DNA of 9,499 nucleotides from an uncultured Eubacteriales bacterium (GCA_900552255.1 URZF01000041.1:1-9499), one strand, 5' to 3'. Positions 1 to 7,305 are shown, counted from the first letter of the stretch. Notes: generated by a model from the sequence alone, not told the origin. Program-made: numbers and translations.

Positions 1-44
1 AAAAACGCAAAAAAATTTATTAAAAATCGACTAAAATATTCCCC

Positions 45-73
45 ATTATGCAAATTATGGCGTGATATCGCAA
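45..73 (-). promoter_or_regulatory. Candidate sigma-A-type promoter downstream of ftsQ
   Basis: On the minus strand TTGCGA (73-68) and CATAAT (50-45) are separated by 17 nt, matching the TTGACA/TATAAT consensus at 4 of 6 and 5 of 6 positions. The region is strongly AT-rich against the GC-rich genes. A second CATAAT lies at 59-54, and the two lie in an imperfect 18-bp dyad at 43-60. It would drive whatever follows to the left, by dcw convention often ftsZ, which is outside the window. No hairpin terminator is visible between the ftsQ stop and the edge. Confidence 0.35.
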
Positions 74-77
74 AATT

Positions 78-875
78 CTATTCCGATTCCGCAACACCGG
101 TGATCTCAAAGGACGCGCCGGAAGCTCCTGTCGCGTATAGATTGCCGGTGACGCCGTACATATTTTCCGTCAGGTATCGGACTGCCCGCAGGCTGGTCTC
201 GATTTTCGCGGACAGCTTTTCACTGTCTCCGTAGAACAGCGTGTATTTGTTCATGAGGTTTGCGGTGATGTCGAATTTTTCCGATACGTCGATCCACGTC
301 AGCTTGTCCGGAAAGGCGGCGTCATGAAAAACTGCAAGAATGTCCGCTGCCGCATTTCCGTCGTCTTGGTCGGTGAAAATAAGCGTTTTTCCGACCTCTG
401 CCGTTTCGATTTCGGGAAGGATGACCAAGGTTCCCGCTTTTTCCGCTGCGGCAGCTTTGTCCGGTGTGCTTTCCAGCACCCGCAGCGTGTCGGATAGGAT
501 CAGGTAGGAGCCGTCGTGCTCCGTATAGTAAAGCGGCTCATATTCCTCGACCACGATTCTGATTTTCGAGGGAAGCCGGCGCTTTACGGTCACGGCTTTG
601 ATATACGAGCTTGTCTCTGCCGCGGCCGCGGCGATTTTCTCCTTATTGATCGCATATATGTGCCGTCCCGTTTTGATGCCGACAGCCTCGAGGATGGCTT
701 CTTCTTCCGCTATGGCGGTATTTTCGACCGATATCGTTTTGATCCGACAGCCGAATAAGAAGAAAATGACGCACAAAAGGGTAACGGAAGTAAACCCGAA
801 TACAATGAAAAAATTGCGTTTTTTCAGGCTTTTTTCCGTTACCGGCGTTATGGGACGTGATTTGGTTTCCTTCAT
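78..875 (-). CDS. ftsQ: Cell division protein FtsQ/DivIB
   Basis: FtsQ/DivIB is a bitopic division protein that recruits FtsL/FtsB-type partners and the septal SEDS-PBP pair. The 265 residues give a basic cytoplasmic tail (1-21), one membrane helix at about 22-43, and an FtsQ-type POTRA domain at about 45-113 that begins IKTISVENTAIAEEEAI and contains the family stretch VKRRLPSKIRIVVEEYEP (97-114). A less conserved extracellular beta domain follows, and the protein ends acidic (VAESE). Length and layout match Gram-positive DivIB. The ATG at 875 is preceded by a modest AGGG at 9 nt. The same frame stays open upstream to the murG stop (28 codons) but has no ATG, GTG or TTG, so no longer start is available. 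It is the last gene visible; the stop is TAG, and an AT-rich region follows. Confidence 0.9.
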   Translation of the reverse strand: MKETKSRPITPVTEKSLKKRNFFIVFGFTSVTLLCVIFFLFGCRIKTISVENTAIAEEEAILEAVGIKTGRHIYAINKEKIAAAAAETSSYIKAVTVKRRLPSKIRIVVEEYEPLYYTEHDGSYLILSDTLRVLESTPDKAAAAEKAGTLVILPEIETAEVGKTLIFTDQDDGNAAADILAVFHDAAFPDKLTWIDVSEKFDITANLMNKYTLFYGDSEKLSAKIETSLRAVRYLTENMYGVTGNLYATGASGASFEITGVAESE

Positions 876-890
876 GTTATCGAACCCTGC

Positions 891-917
891 CTTTCCGCTG
901 CGGGATTTGCCGGAAAG
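891..917 (-). other. Inverted repeat in the murG-ftsQ gap
   Basis: CTTTCCG at 891-897 and CGGAAAG at 911-917 are perfect 7-base complements separated by 13 bases. In the transcript they can form a small hairpin ending 2 nt before the AGGG site of ftsQ. No T-run follows, so it is not a typical terminator. A role in tuning ftsQ translation or mRNA stability is only inferred. Confidence 0.4.
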
Positions 918-935
918 CGGCGCGGACTGCCTTAT

Positions 936-940
936 CCTCC
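936..940 (-). promoter_or_regulatory. Strong Shine-Dalgarno-like GGAGG without a start codon
   Basis: The minus strand reads GGAGGATAAGGCAG here, in the gap between murG and ftsQ, 60 nt before the ftsQ ATG. No ATG, GTG or TTG follows at usable spacing in any frame. In the ftsQ frame only ATA follows directly. It may be a remnant of a lost gene or a chance purine run. Confidence 0.35.
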
Positions 941-959
941 GTTCCCGACGAAGCGGCCG

Positions 960-2105
960 TCAGGCTTTGTTTTTCTTGATTAGTGTGAGTACGTCGCGGC
1001 TGAGGAGCATCAGAATATCCTCATAGATCGCCTCTTTTGCCGTCGGATTGGCGAACGCCTTGATATTCTTTGAAAGGGTATCCGCCGTTTTTTTGTTGTG
1101 CAGAATGTCGCATACGCTGTCATAGAGCGCGTTGGTCGTCAAATATTTTTCCTCTAGCATGATCGCGGCTCCCGCGTCGGCCAGACGCTTGGCATTTTCA
1201 TACTGATGGTTGTTCACGACATTGGGCGAGGGAATCAGAATACAGGCACGGCCGAGCAGCGCCATTTCCGAGATGGTCATAGCTCCGGCTCGGCAGATGA
1301 CGGCGTCCGCGGCTCTCTCCCAGAGCGGCATGTCGTAGATGTATTCGACAAGCCGGATATTCGGGCATTTGTCGAGTCCGTATTCCGCCGCCGTTTTCAT
1401 CGCAGCCTCATGTTCGATTTTTCCGGTCGCGTGAATATGGAAAATGTCCGGCTCCTTTGCCGACAGCATGCGCATGAGCCCGAGCACCTCCTCGTTGATG
1501 CGCTCGGCGCCGAGACTGCCGCCGAAGGAGAGGATCACGTGCCGGGTGCCGGCGGGAATTTCCAGCGCTTTGCGCAGATTGCCGTCCGCTTTGCCGGACG
1601 GCGGCGAGATCAGCGGATTCCCGACGCACAGGATCTTATCCTTTTCCCTAAGGGCTTCGGCGGTGGAGGGAAAATTTGTATAGATCCGGTCGACCTCCTT
1701 TTCAAGCATCTTGACGGCTTTCCCGGGAATCGCATTGGATTCGTGGACGGCGGTCGGGATGCCGAGCTTTGCGGCGGCATGCAGGAGCGGCCAGCAGAGA
1801 TAACCGCCGGTGCCGATCACGATATCCGGCTCGAATTCGAGCAGGAGCCGTTTGGCTTTGTGCGGAGCGGTAAAATAGTAGTAAGCGGTTTTGATGTTGG
1901 AAAGGGAGAGGCTGCGGCGAAGTCCGCGCATCTCTATATGATAGAGAGGATAGCCGGCTTTCGCCACGAGGCTGTTTTCGAGTCCTTTTTTTGTCCCGAT
2001 AAAGGCGATTTCCGCGGTTTTATCATGATCCTTGATGGTGTTGGCGATGGCGATGGCGGGATTGATATGACCGCCGGTGCCGCCGCCCGCAAGAAGAACT
2101 TTCAT
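960..2105 (-). CDS. murG: UDP-N-acetylglucosamine:lipid I N-acetylglucosaminyltransferase
   Basis: MurG adds GlcNAc to lipid I on the cytoplasmic face of the membrane, giving lipid II for the SEDS polymerase. The 381 residues form the two Rossmann halves of the GT-B fold. The N-terminal half has the glycine loop GGGTGGH at 7-13, GTGGYLCWP at 98-106 and HESNAIPG at 121-128. The C-terminal half has FGGSLGAERIN at 194-204 and the donor-binding block CRAGAMTISEMALLG at 271-285, followed by IPSPNVVNNHQYENA at 291-305. The length is slightly above the usual 355-370, with a basic tail ending KKNKA. The ATG overlaps the ftsW stop by 4 nt and AGGA sits 10 nt upstream, which indicates translational coupling with ftsW. 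The tail is followed by an 84-nt gap before ftsQ. Confidence 0.97.
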   Translation of the reverse strand: MKVLLAGGGTGGHINPAIAIANTIKDHDKTAEIAFIGTKKGLENSLVAKAGYPLYHIEMRGLRRSLSLSNIKTAYYYFTAPHKAKRLLLEFEPDIVIGTGGYLCWPLLHAAAKLGIPTAVHESNAIPGKAVKMLEKEVDRIYTNFPSTAEALREKDKILCVGNPLISPPSGKADGNLRKALEIPAGTRHVILSFGGSLGAERINEEVLGLMRMLSAKEPDIFHIHATGKIEHEAAMKTAAEYGLDKCPNIRLVEYIYDMPLWERAADAVICRAGAMTISEMALLGRACILIPSPNVVNNHQYENAKRLADAGAAIMLEEKYLTTNALYDSVCDILHNKKTADTLSKNIKAFANPTAKEAIYEDILMLLSRDVLTLIKKNKA

Positions 2106-3373
2106 GAGATTGGCATCCTTTCCGATGATAGTTTGCTTTCATGTCTCAGTCTTTCTCCGGAGGAGAAGCGCGAGATCGAGAGTATGATCCCCATTTCGGC
2201 GAGCTGCATGACAAGGGCGGTGCCGCCGTAGCTGAAGAACGGCAGCGCGATTCCCGTCGTCGGAATGGTCGCCGTCACCACTGCGATGTTGAGCAGCGCC
2301 TGAAGTCCTACTTTCGCGGTAAGACCTGCGACAAGCAGGGCGGAGAAGGTGTCCGGCGCTTTTTTCGCAATGTGAAAGCCTCGCCAAATGAGCATGATGA
2401 AGAGCGCGATAAGGACCAAAGCGCCGATGAGTCCGAGCTCCTCACAGACGATTGCAAAGATGAAGTCGTTCTGCGGCTCCGGAAGCCACAGATGCTTTTG
2501 ATAGCTGTTGCCGAGTCCGACGCCGAAAAGCCCTCCGGAGCCGATGGCGAGCAGGCTTTCATACGGCTGAAAGCCCTTGTCGAGCAGATGCAGCTCCGGA
2601 TGCAGCCATGCGTCGATGCGCGCCTTGGTATAGTCGGTAAACAAAATGATCCCGAGCGCCGCAGCGCCGAAGGTACCAGCGATGCCGCCGATCCATTTGA
2701 TGCTGGCGCCGGACATGAAAATCATGCAGGCTCCGAGGAGAAAGAGGATGATCGTGCCCGACATGTGCTTTTCCAGCGCGGTCGTGGCGCAGACAAGTAC
2801 GACCACGCACGCGGGGAAGAAAATGCCGTATTTGAAGGTTTTCATTTTCGATGCGAATTTGGATATGTAAAGCGCAAGCAGCAGGATCAAGGCGAATTTC
2901 ATGATTTCGGAGGGCTGGAACTGGATGGGGCCTATTTTCACCCATCTTGTCGCGCCCTTGGCGGAGGATCCGATGCCGGGAACAAAGACGCACCACAAAA
3001 GGAGATAGGATACGCCGAAGATCGGAAGCGCCATCTTTTTGAGAAAGCTGTAATCGACGACGGACATTCCGATCATCGCGAGGATTCCGAGCACGCCCCA
3101 TACGAGCTGTTTTTTGATGAAGTAAAAGCTGTCGCCTCCCATGTAGGCTTTCGCGTACACATAGCCGGAGGAGGATACCATGACGGAGCCGAAGCAGATG
3201 AGGAGCACCACCAAAATCAAAAAGGGCTTGTCAACGCCGCCGCGGACGCGGTAGACCGTCGTCTCGTCGGAGGAGACAAGCTCGTGCAGAAATTCCTTGA
3301 CCGGATTTTTATGTTCCACGGGTGCCGTCATGCGGCTCCCGGCATGTTTTGTTCTTTCATCCGTATTTGTCAC
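2102..3373 (-). CDS. ftsW: SEDS-family peptidoglycan glycosyltransferase (FtsW/SpoVE type)
   Basis: SEDS proteins polymerise lipid II into glycan strands at the septum, paired with a class B PBP. The 423 residues have a polar cytoplasmic N-terminal extension of about 48 residues, then multiple membrane segments. Conserved motifs are GATRWVKIGPIQFQPSEIMK (140-159), KGFQPYESLLAIGSGGLFG (266-284), WLPEPQNDFIFAIVCEELG (296-314) with Asp303 aligning with the catalytic Asp of FtsW/RodA, and PTTGIALPFFSYGG (371-384). The common Q-P-D-x-G-T motif is replaced by EKHMSGT at 201-207. The start is GTG at 3373, supported by AAAGAGG with 7 nt spacing; the first in-frame ATG is 14 codons later without a comparable site. 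The stop overlaps the murG start (ATGA). Position between mraY and murG favours the division protein FtsW, but a SpoVE sporulation role cannot be excluded. Confidence 0.93.
   Translation of the reverse strand: MTNTDERTKHAGSRMTAPVEHKNPVKEFLHELVSSDETTVYRVRGGVDKPFLILVVLLICFGSVMVSSSGYVYAKAYMGGDSFYFIKKQLVWGVLGILAMIGMSVVDYSFLKKMALPIFGVSYLLLWCVFVPGIGSSAKGATRWVKIGPIQFQPSEIMKFALILLLALYISKFASKMKTFKYGIFFPACVVVLVCATTALEKHMSGTIILFLLGACMIFMSGASIKWIGGIAGTFGAAALGIILFTDYTKARIDAWLHPELHLLDKGFQPYESLLAIGSGGLFGVGLGNSYQKHLWLPEPQNDFIFAIVCEELGLIGALVLIALFIMLIWRGFHIAKKAPDTFSALLVAGLTAKVGLQALLNIAVVTATIPTTGIALPFFSYGGTALVMQLAEMGIILSISRFSSGERLRHESKLSSERMPIS
2116..2123 (-). promoter_or_regulatory. Shine-Dalgarno site of murG inside the ftsW end
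   Basis: GGAAAGGA on the minus strand ends 10 nt before the murG ATG and lies in the last codons of ftsW. Together with the ATGA overlap it supports coupled translation of the two genes. Confidence 0.6.
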
Positions 3374-3380
3374 CTTAGCA

Positions 3381-3384
3381 CCTC
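3381..3384 (-). promoter_or_regulatory. Shine-Dalgarno site selecting the GTG start of ftsW
   Basis: GAGG on the minus strand (context AAAGAGGTGC) lies 7 nt before GTG 3373-3371. This spacing decides for the GTG over the later in-frame ATG at codon 15. A second GTG overlapping the site is out of frame and meets a stop after two codons. Confidence 0.75.
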
Positions 3385-3418
3385 TTTTACAATAATCAAT
3401 ATAGTTTAGCGCTTTTCT

Positions 3419-4420
3419 TTACAAAAAGCAATAGGAAATGATTGACATAACGGCGGTGACAAAGATTCCGAGTGCGGCGATCGCAGGCTCGCTCCAGCCG
3501 CATTTTTCAAAATGATGATGGATCGGCGCCATTTTGAAAAGGCGTTTCCCGTGTGTCAGCTTGAAAAATCCGACTTGAAGAATGACGGAGAGCACTTCGA
3601 TCACATAGAAAAGTCCGACGACAAGGATGATAAGCGGGCAGTCCAGGAGAAAGGCGAGCCCCGCGACCATTCCGCCGAGAAACAGCGAACCGGTGTCTCC
3701 CATGAAGACCCTTGCCGGATGCCAGTTGTATACGAGAAAGCCGATACAGGCGCCGAAAGTCATGCCGGCGAGGATCGCGAGAGTGGAGTTGGTGCTTTCG
3801 GAGGAGACAAGGGCATGAGGCAGGCGAAAGCCGCAGACCGCGAAAAAGGCTGCCACCGTCGCTGTAACCGAAGCGCAGAGCCCGTCGATGCCGTCGGTCA
3901 GATTGACACTGTTGTTGATGCCGACGATGAGAAGGATGGCAAAGCCGTAATAAGCGACGCCGAGCTCGAATGTCTTATGAAAGAAAGGAAGCGTTACCTC
4001 CGTATTGACATCACAGAAAAGTGTCATAAGAAGAAGATAAGCCGCCGCAACGATGACTTGGAGCAGAAATTTCTGATAGGCGCGAAGTCCCTCGTTTTGT
4101 TTTTTGAGAAGCTTGGCGCGGTCGTCGATAAAACCGATCGCCCCGAATGCCGCCGCCATACCGAGCGTGATCCAAATTTTCGGCAGCTCTTCCTTCGGAA
4201 ATGCGAAAAAGGAGAATACGGCGCTGAGGATGAGAATGGCGGCGATGAAGAAAAGTCCGCCCATCGTGGGCGTACCCTCCTTGGATTTATGCCATCTCGG
4301 CCCAATTTCAAGTATCGGCTGTCCCATCTTCCGGCTGATCAGCGCAGGAATGAATTTTTTCGACAAAAGCGCAGTGATAAGAAAAGATGCGATAACCGAT
4401 AAAATGAAATTGAAAAGCAT
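3419..4420 (-). CDS. mraY: Phospho-N-acetylmuramoyl-pentapeptide transferase
   Basis: MraY is the polytopic membrane enzyme that transfers phospho-MurNAc-pentapeptide from UDP to undecaprenyl phosphate, making lipid I. The 333 residues show all the family signatures: H44 followed by GTPTMGG at 49-55, the Mg-binding Asp pair at 99-100 (FIDDRAKL), NLTDGIDGL at 173-181, NWHPARVFMGDTGSL at 232-246, and the late loop MAPIHHHFEKCGW with the HHH triplet at 301-303. Many hydrophobic segments, about ten, fit the known fold. It is slightly shorter than the E. coli enzyme and similar to Gram-positive members. The start is supported by GGAG at 7 nt, and it begins 12 nt after the murF stop. The next gene is ftsW; the murD often found between the two is absent. 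Confidence 0.97.
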   Translation of the reverse strand: MLFNFILSVIASFLITALLSKKFIPALISRKMGQPILEIGPRWHKSKEGTPTMGGLFFIAAILILSAVFSFFAFPKEELPKIWITLGMAAAFGAIGFIDDRAKLLKKQNEGLRAYQKFLLQVIVAAAYLLLMTLFCDVNTEVTLPFFHKTFELGVAYYGFAILLIVGINNSVNLTDGIDGLCASVTATVAAFFAVCGFRLPHALVSSESTNSTLAILAGMTFGACIGFLVYNWHPARVFMGDTGSLFLGGMVAGLAFLLDCPLIILVVGLFYVIEVLSVILQVGFFKLTHGKRLFKMAPIHHHFEKCGWSEPAIAALGIFVTAVMSIISYCFL

Positions 4421-4427
4421 AGATTCT

Positions 4428-4431
4428 CTCC
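4428..4431 (-). promoter_or_regulatory. Shine-Dalgarno site of mraY
   Basis: GGAG (context ACGGAGAGAA) lies 7 nt before the ATG at 4420, in the 12-nt gap after the murF stop. It supports the chosen mraY start. Confidence 0.8.
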
Positions 4432-4432
4432 G

Positions 4433-5836
4433 TTAAATCAGCTTGATAACTCTTTCGAGTGCCATGGCGCGGCTGGCTTTGAAAAGCACAGCGTCGCCCT
4501 TTCCAATGATGCTTTTGATAATTTCCGCCGCATTTTCGGCGTTTTCCGTGTCCTCGATGATCGTTATCCTGTCTTTTTCCATGCCGGCGGCAAGCGCGCC
4601 CTCCGCAATGTCTCGTGCGGCCTTGCCGAAAGTGATGAGCTGGTCGACGCCCTTTCTCGCCGCTTCGTTGCCGAGGTCGAAGTGCGCTTCGCGGGAAATG
4701 TCCCCAAGCTCGAGCATGTCGCCGAGAACGGCGATGGGACGAAGCTTTTTCTTTTTTGCCGTGTGGAGGAGCACGTCAAGTCCTGCGGACATGGATTCCG
4801 GATTGGCATTGTAGCAGTCCTCGATGACGGTGACGCCGTTTTTTTCTTCGATGTGCTGTCTCATTTCTGCCGGCGTGAAGTTAAGCAGTCCGTAGCGGAT
4901 TTTTTCCTCCGGCACGCCGAGCAGGATGCCGCATACGCAGGCGACGAGCGCGTTGTAGATGTTGTGCCGTCCGATGACGTTGATCCGCACGTCGTTCATG
5001 ATTTCTCCGTCGTGCAGACGGATATCGAACAGCATATGTTCGTCGAACATGCGGATATTCTCGGCGTTGTAAACGCAGTCTTCGTTCTCAATGCCGATGT
5101 AGATTTTGAAAATATCGTTGGTTTTGACGTCGCGCAGATACGGGTCGTCTCCGTTCAGAATCAGGATGCCGCCCGGCTTCATGCCGTCGATGATTTCCAT
5201 TTTGGCGTCGCGGATGTTTTCCTTGGAGCCAAGGTTTTCGATATGCGCGGTGCCGATCCCGGTGATGACGGAAATATCCGGCTCCACCATTTTGGAAAGC
5301 TCGGAGATTTCCCCCTTATGATTCATTCCCATCTCCACGACAAGCGCTTTATGGACGGCGGTGAGTCCGAGCAGGGTCAGCGGAAGACCGATCTCATTGT
5401 TGTAATTGCCCTTGGTTTCGTTCGTTTTATATTTTGTGTCAAGAACGGAATAAATAAACTGCTTTGTCGTCGTTTTTCCGACGCTTCCCGTCACTGCGAC
5501 GGAGATCGTCCGGAAAAGCTGCTTATAGGAACGCGCGATCCTTCCGAGCGCATATCTTGTGTCGTCGACGACGACACAGGGCAGCGTGCAGCCGTCGGGG
5601 ACTCTTTCCACAACGGCGAACGCGGCTCCCGCCTTGGCTGCTGTCATGAGATAGTCATGTCCGTCGAATTTGTCTCCTCTCAGCGCGATGAAAGCGTCTC
5701 CCTTTTTGATGGTGCGGGAATCGATGGAGATCCCGTAGGCCGTGAGGGATTTGTCGGCGGTGCCGCTTATGGTTCCGCCGGCGAAGCTTGCGAGTGTTTC
5801 GAGTGTGATTCCGCTGTCATTCAAGCTGAGATACAT
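4433..5836 (-). CDS. murF: UDP-MurNAc-tripeptide:D-Ala-D-Ala ligase
   Basis: MurF adds D-Ala-D-Ala to the UDP-MurNAc-tripeptide and so completes the soluble pentapeptide precursor in the cytoplasm. The 467 residues carry SIDSRTIKKGDAFIAL (37-52) in the N-terminal substrate domain, P-loop TGSVGKTT at 116-123, and KGNYNNEIGLP at 142-152, which is typical of MurF and absent from the other Mur ligases. EMGMNHKGEI (168-177) and GTAHIENLGS follow in the ATPase domain. The C-terminal domain contains the hallmark DCYNANPESM and VLGDMLELG motifs. The length is normal. The start ATG lies 4 nt after the murE stop, with AGGA at 7 nt inside the end of murE, so the two are probably translationally coupled. 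No key residue appears to be missing. Confidence 0.97.
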   Translation of the reverse strand: MYLSLNDSGITLETLASFAGGTISGTADKSLTAYGISIDSRTIKKGDAFIALRGDKFDGHDYLMTAAKAGAAFAVVERVPDGCTLPCVVVDDTRYALGRIARSYKQLFRTISVAVTGSVGKTTTKQFIYSVLDTKYKTNETKGNYNNEIGLPLTLLGLTAVHKALVVEMGMNHKGEISELSKMVEPDISVITGIGTAHIENLGSKENIRDAKMEIIDGMKPGGILILNGDDPYLRDVKTNDIFKIYIGIENEDCVYNAENIRMFDEHMLFDIRLHDGEIMNDVRINVIGRHNIYNALVACVCGILLGVPEEKIRYGLLNFTPAEMRQHIEEKNGVTVIEDCYNANPESMSAGLDVLLHTAKKKKLRPIAVLGDMLELGDISREAHFDLGNEAARKGVDQLITFGKAARDIAEGALAAGMEKDRITIIEDTENAENAAEIIKSIIGKGDAVLFKASRAMALERVIKLI

Positions 5837-5840
5837 TTTT

Positions 5841-7295
5841 TTATCCTATCCTTTTCATAAGTTTATAAACGATATCCCGTTCGGAAAATTCGTGTTTTCC
5901 GGACTTGTCGCATACATAATTTTCGTGTCCTTTTCCTGCAAGCAGGATGATTTCGCCTGCTTTGGCATGTGTCACCGCGTATTCGATGGCTTCTCTGCGG
6001 TCGGTGATGCGGATGTGCCCGCTTTGCGTCATGCCGGCGATGATATCGTCGATGATGGCGTCGGGCTCCTCGCCTCGCGGATTGTCGCTTGTCACGATGA
6101 CGAAGTCGGCAAGTCGTTCCGCCGTTCGTCCCATCTCGGGACGCTTGCCGTGGTCCCGCTCGCCGCCCGCTCCGAAGAGCACGGTCAGTCGGCTCGTGAA
6201 CGGACGCAGCGCCGACAGAGCTTTTTCCAGCGCGTCCGGCGTGTGCGCGTAATCGATAAAAACGGAAAAATCCGTATCGGTATCGAGCTTTTCGAGCCGC
6301 CCGGGAGGCGCTTTCAGCTTTTTTGCCGAATCCGAGAGGACGCTTGCGGGGATCCCGGCGAGCCTCACGGCTGAAATCGCCGCCGCGGTATTGTAGATGT
6401 TAAAACCGCCGATCAGTGAGGCGGAAGCCGGGATGCTTTCCTCACCGTATTCCAGCCTATATCGGATTCCGTCCGCCGTAAGCTCCGGCGTATCGATGAA
6501 AAATTCCGCTCCTCTGTCTTTCTCCGAGTAGTAATAAACGCCGCCGTCCGCCGCAAAGCCCATATAGCGTGCTTCCGCGTCGTCCAGGTTGATGACGGAA
6601 TTTCTGCAATTCCCAAACAGCGCCGCCTTGGCGTCCCGGTAAGCTTCCCATGTTTTGTGATAATCGAGATGATCGCGCGAGAGATTGGTGAAGACGCCGA
6701 TTTCAAAGTCAAGGCCGAACAGCCGGTCCTGCGAGATCGCATGGGAGGAAGCCTCCATGACTGCAAACGTATTTCCCGCTCGTTTCATATCTGCAAGCAG
6801 GGCATACAGCTCCTCCGGCGGAGGCGTTGTGTAATCGGAGACCGTGGTGTGCTGTCCGTCCGAATATTCGACGGTTCCGATGAGACCCGCGCTGTGTCCC
6901 GCCATGCGGAGCAACTCGCATATGAAGTAAGAAACGGAGGTTTTTCCGTTGGTGCCGGTAACGGCGATCAGACGCAGCGATTTTTGGGGTTCTCCGAAAT
7001 ACCGGCTCCATGCGAGCGCATAAGCGCGGCGCACGTCCTCGACCTCGATAACGGGGATCCCCATCCGCCCCGCCCGCGCGGCGCCGCCGCGAGAGGTGAC
7101 GATGGCGCAGGCTCCGGCGCTTTTCGCTTCCCCGATGTAGGAGAAGCCGCTTTGCTTGGTGCCGTCCGTACAGAAGAAGATGTCTCCCCGCTTTAATTTT
7201 CGGGTGTCCGAGCACGGCATACCGACCGGAAAGTCGGAAACCGACGGGGTGAAAGAAAGAATTTCCTGCTTGTAGATGATATCTGAAAAACGCAT
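5841..7295 (-). CDS. murE: UDP-MurNAc-L-Ala-D-Glu:meso-diaminopimelate ligase
   Basis: MurE is the cytoplasmic ATP-dependent ligase that adds the third residue of the peptidoglycan stem peptide. The 484 residues show the usual three Mur ligase domains: an N-terminal UDP-MurNAc-binding part with SDTRKLKRGD at 29-38, a central ATPase domain with P-loop TGTNGKTS at 113-120, and a C-terminal domain with DYAHTPD at 348-354. Lys223 in DAKAALF fits the carbamylated lysine of the family, and NLSRDHLDYH at 204-213 is the conserved stretch before it. DNPR at 404-407 with GKGHE at 454-458 is the known meso-DAP pocket (Arg416, Gly464 and Glu468 of the E. coli enzyme); lysine-adding enzymes lack the Arg. 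The length matches the family. ATG 7295 is chosen because GGAGG lies 5 nt upstream. The gene follows the PBP after 65 nt and its stop is 4 nt before murF. Confidence 0.97.
   Translation of the reverse strand: MRFSDIIYKQEILSFTPSVSDFPVGMPCSDTRKLKRGDIFFCTDGTKQSGFSYIGEAKSAGACAIVTSRGGAARAGRMGIPVIEVEDVRRAYALAWSRYFGEPQKSLRLIAVTGTNGKTSVSYFICELLRMAGHSAGLIGTVEYSDGQHTTVSDYTTPPPEELYALLADMKRAGNTFAVMEASSHAISQDRLFGLDFEIGVFTNLSRDHLDYHKTWEAYRDAKAALFGNCRNSVINLDDAEARYMGFAADGGVYYYSEKDRGAEFFIDTPELTADGIRYRLEYGEESIPASASLIGGFNIYNTAAAISAVRLAGIPASVLSDSAKKLKAPPGRLEKLDTDTDFSVFIDYAHTPDALEKALSALRPFTSRLTVLFGAGGERDHGKRPEMGRTAERLADFVIVTSDNPRGEEPDAIIDDIIAGMTQSGHIRITDRREAIEYAVTHAKAGEIILLAGKGHENYVCDKSGKHEFSERDIVYKLMKRIG
5844..5847 (-). 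promoter_or_regulatory. Shine-Dalgarno site of murF inside the murE end
   Basis: AGGA on the minus strand (context AAAGGATAGGAT) lies 7 nt before the murF ATG and within the last codons of murE, so ribosomes finishing murE pass directly over it. Confidence 0.65.
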
Positions 7296-7300
7296 GGTAT

Positions 7301-7305
7301 CCTCC
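7301..7305 (-). promoter_or_regulatory. Shine-Dalgarno site of murE
   Basis: On the minus strand this reads GGAGG with 5 nt to the ATG at 7295. It fixes the murE start and is one of the strongest ribosome binding sites in the window. Confidence 0.85.

Noticed and set aside
1..77. Rho-independent terminator after ftsQ
   Set aside because: There are T-runs on the minus strand, but no GC-rich stem precedes them.
1206..2231. A 341-codon plus-strand open frame antisense to murG
   Set aside because: No motif, and it runs across the murG-ftsW junction; explained as codon-composition shadow.
2141..3409. A 422-codon plus-strand open frame antisense to the whole of ftsW
   Set aside because: Its product is charged and low-complexity with no recognisable motif, it mirrors ftsW almost exactly, and it arises from the GC-rich codon use of ftsW. 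ftsW has clear family motifs.
3396..3421. Possible internal promoter (TTGTAA and TATATT on the minus strand) between mraY and ftsW
   Set aside because: The spacing is only 15 nt and the -35 match is weak; the AT-rich gap alone produces such hits. Kept only as a remark under the murD finding.
3512..4402. A 296-codon plus-strand open frame antisense to mraY
   Set aside because: The product is highly charged with no domain, whereas the opposite strand carries every MraY motif. It is a shadow frame.
4682..5860. A 392-codon plus-strand open frame antisense to murF
   Set aside because: It has no family signature and is rich in D, V, F and H, as expected from reading Mur ligase codons backwards. 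murF is unmistakable on the other strand.
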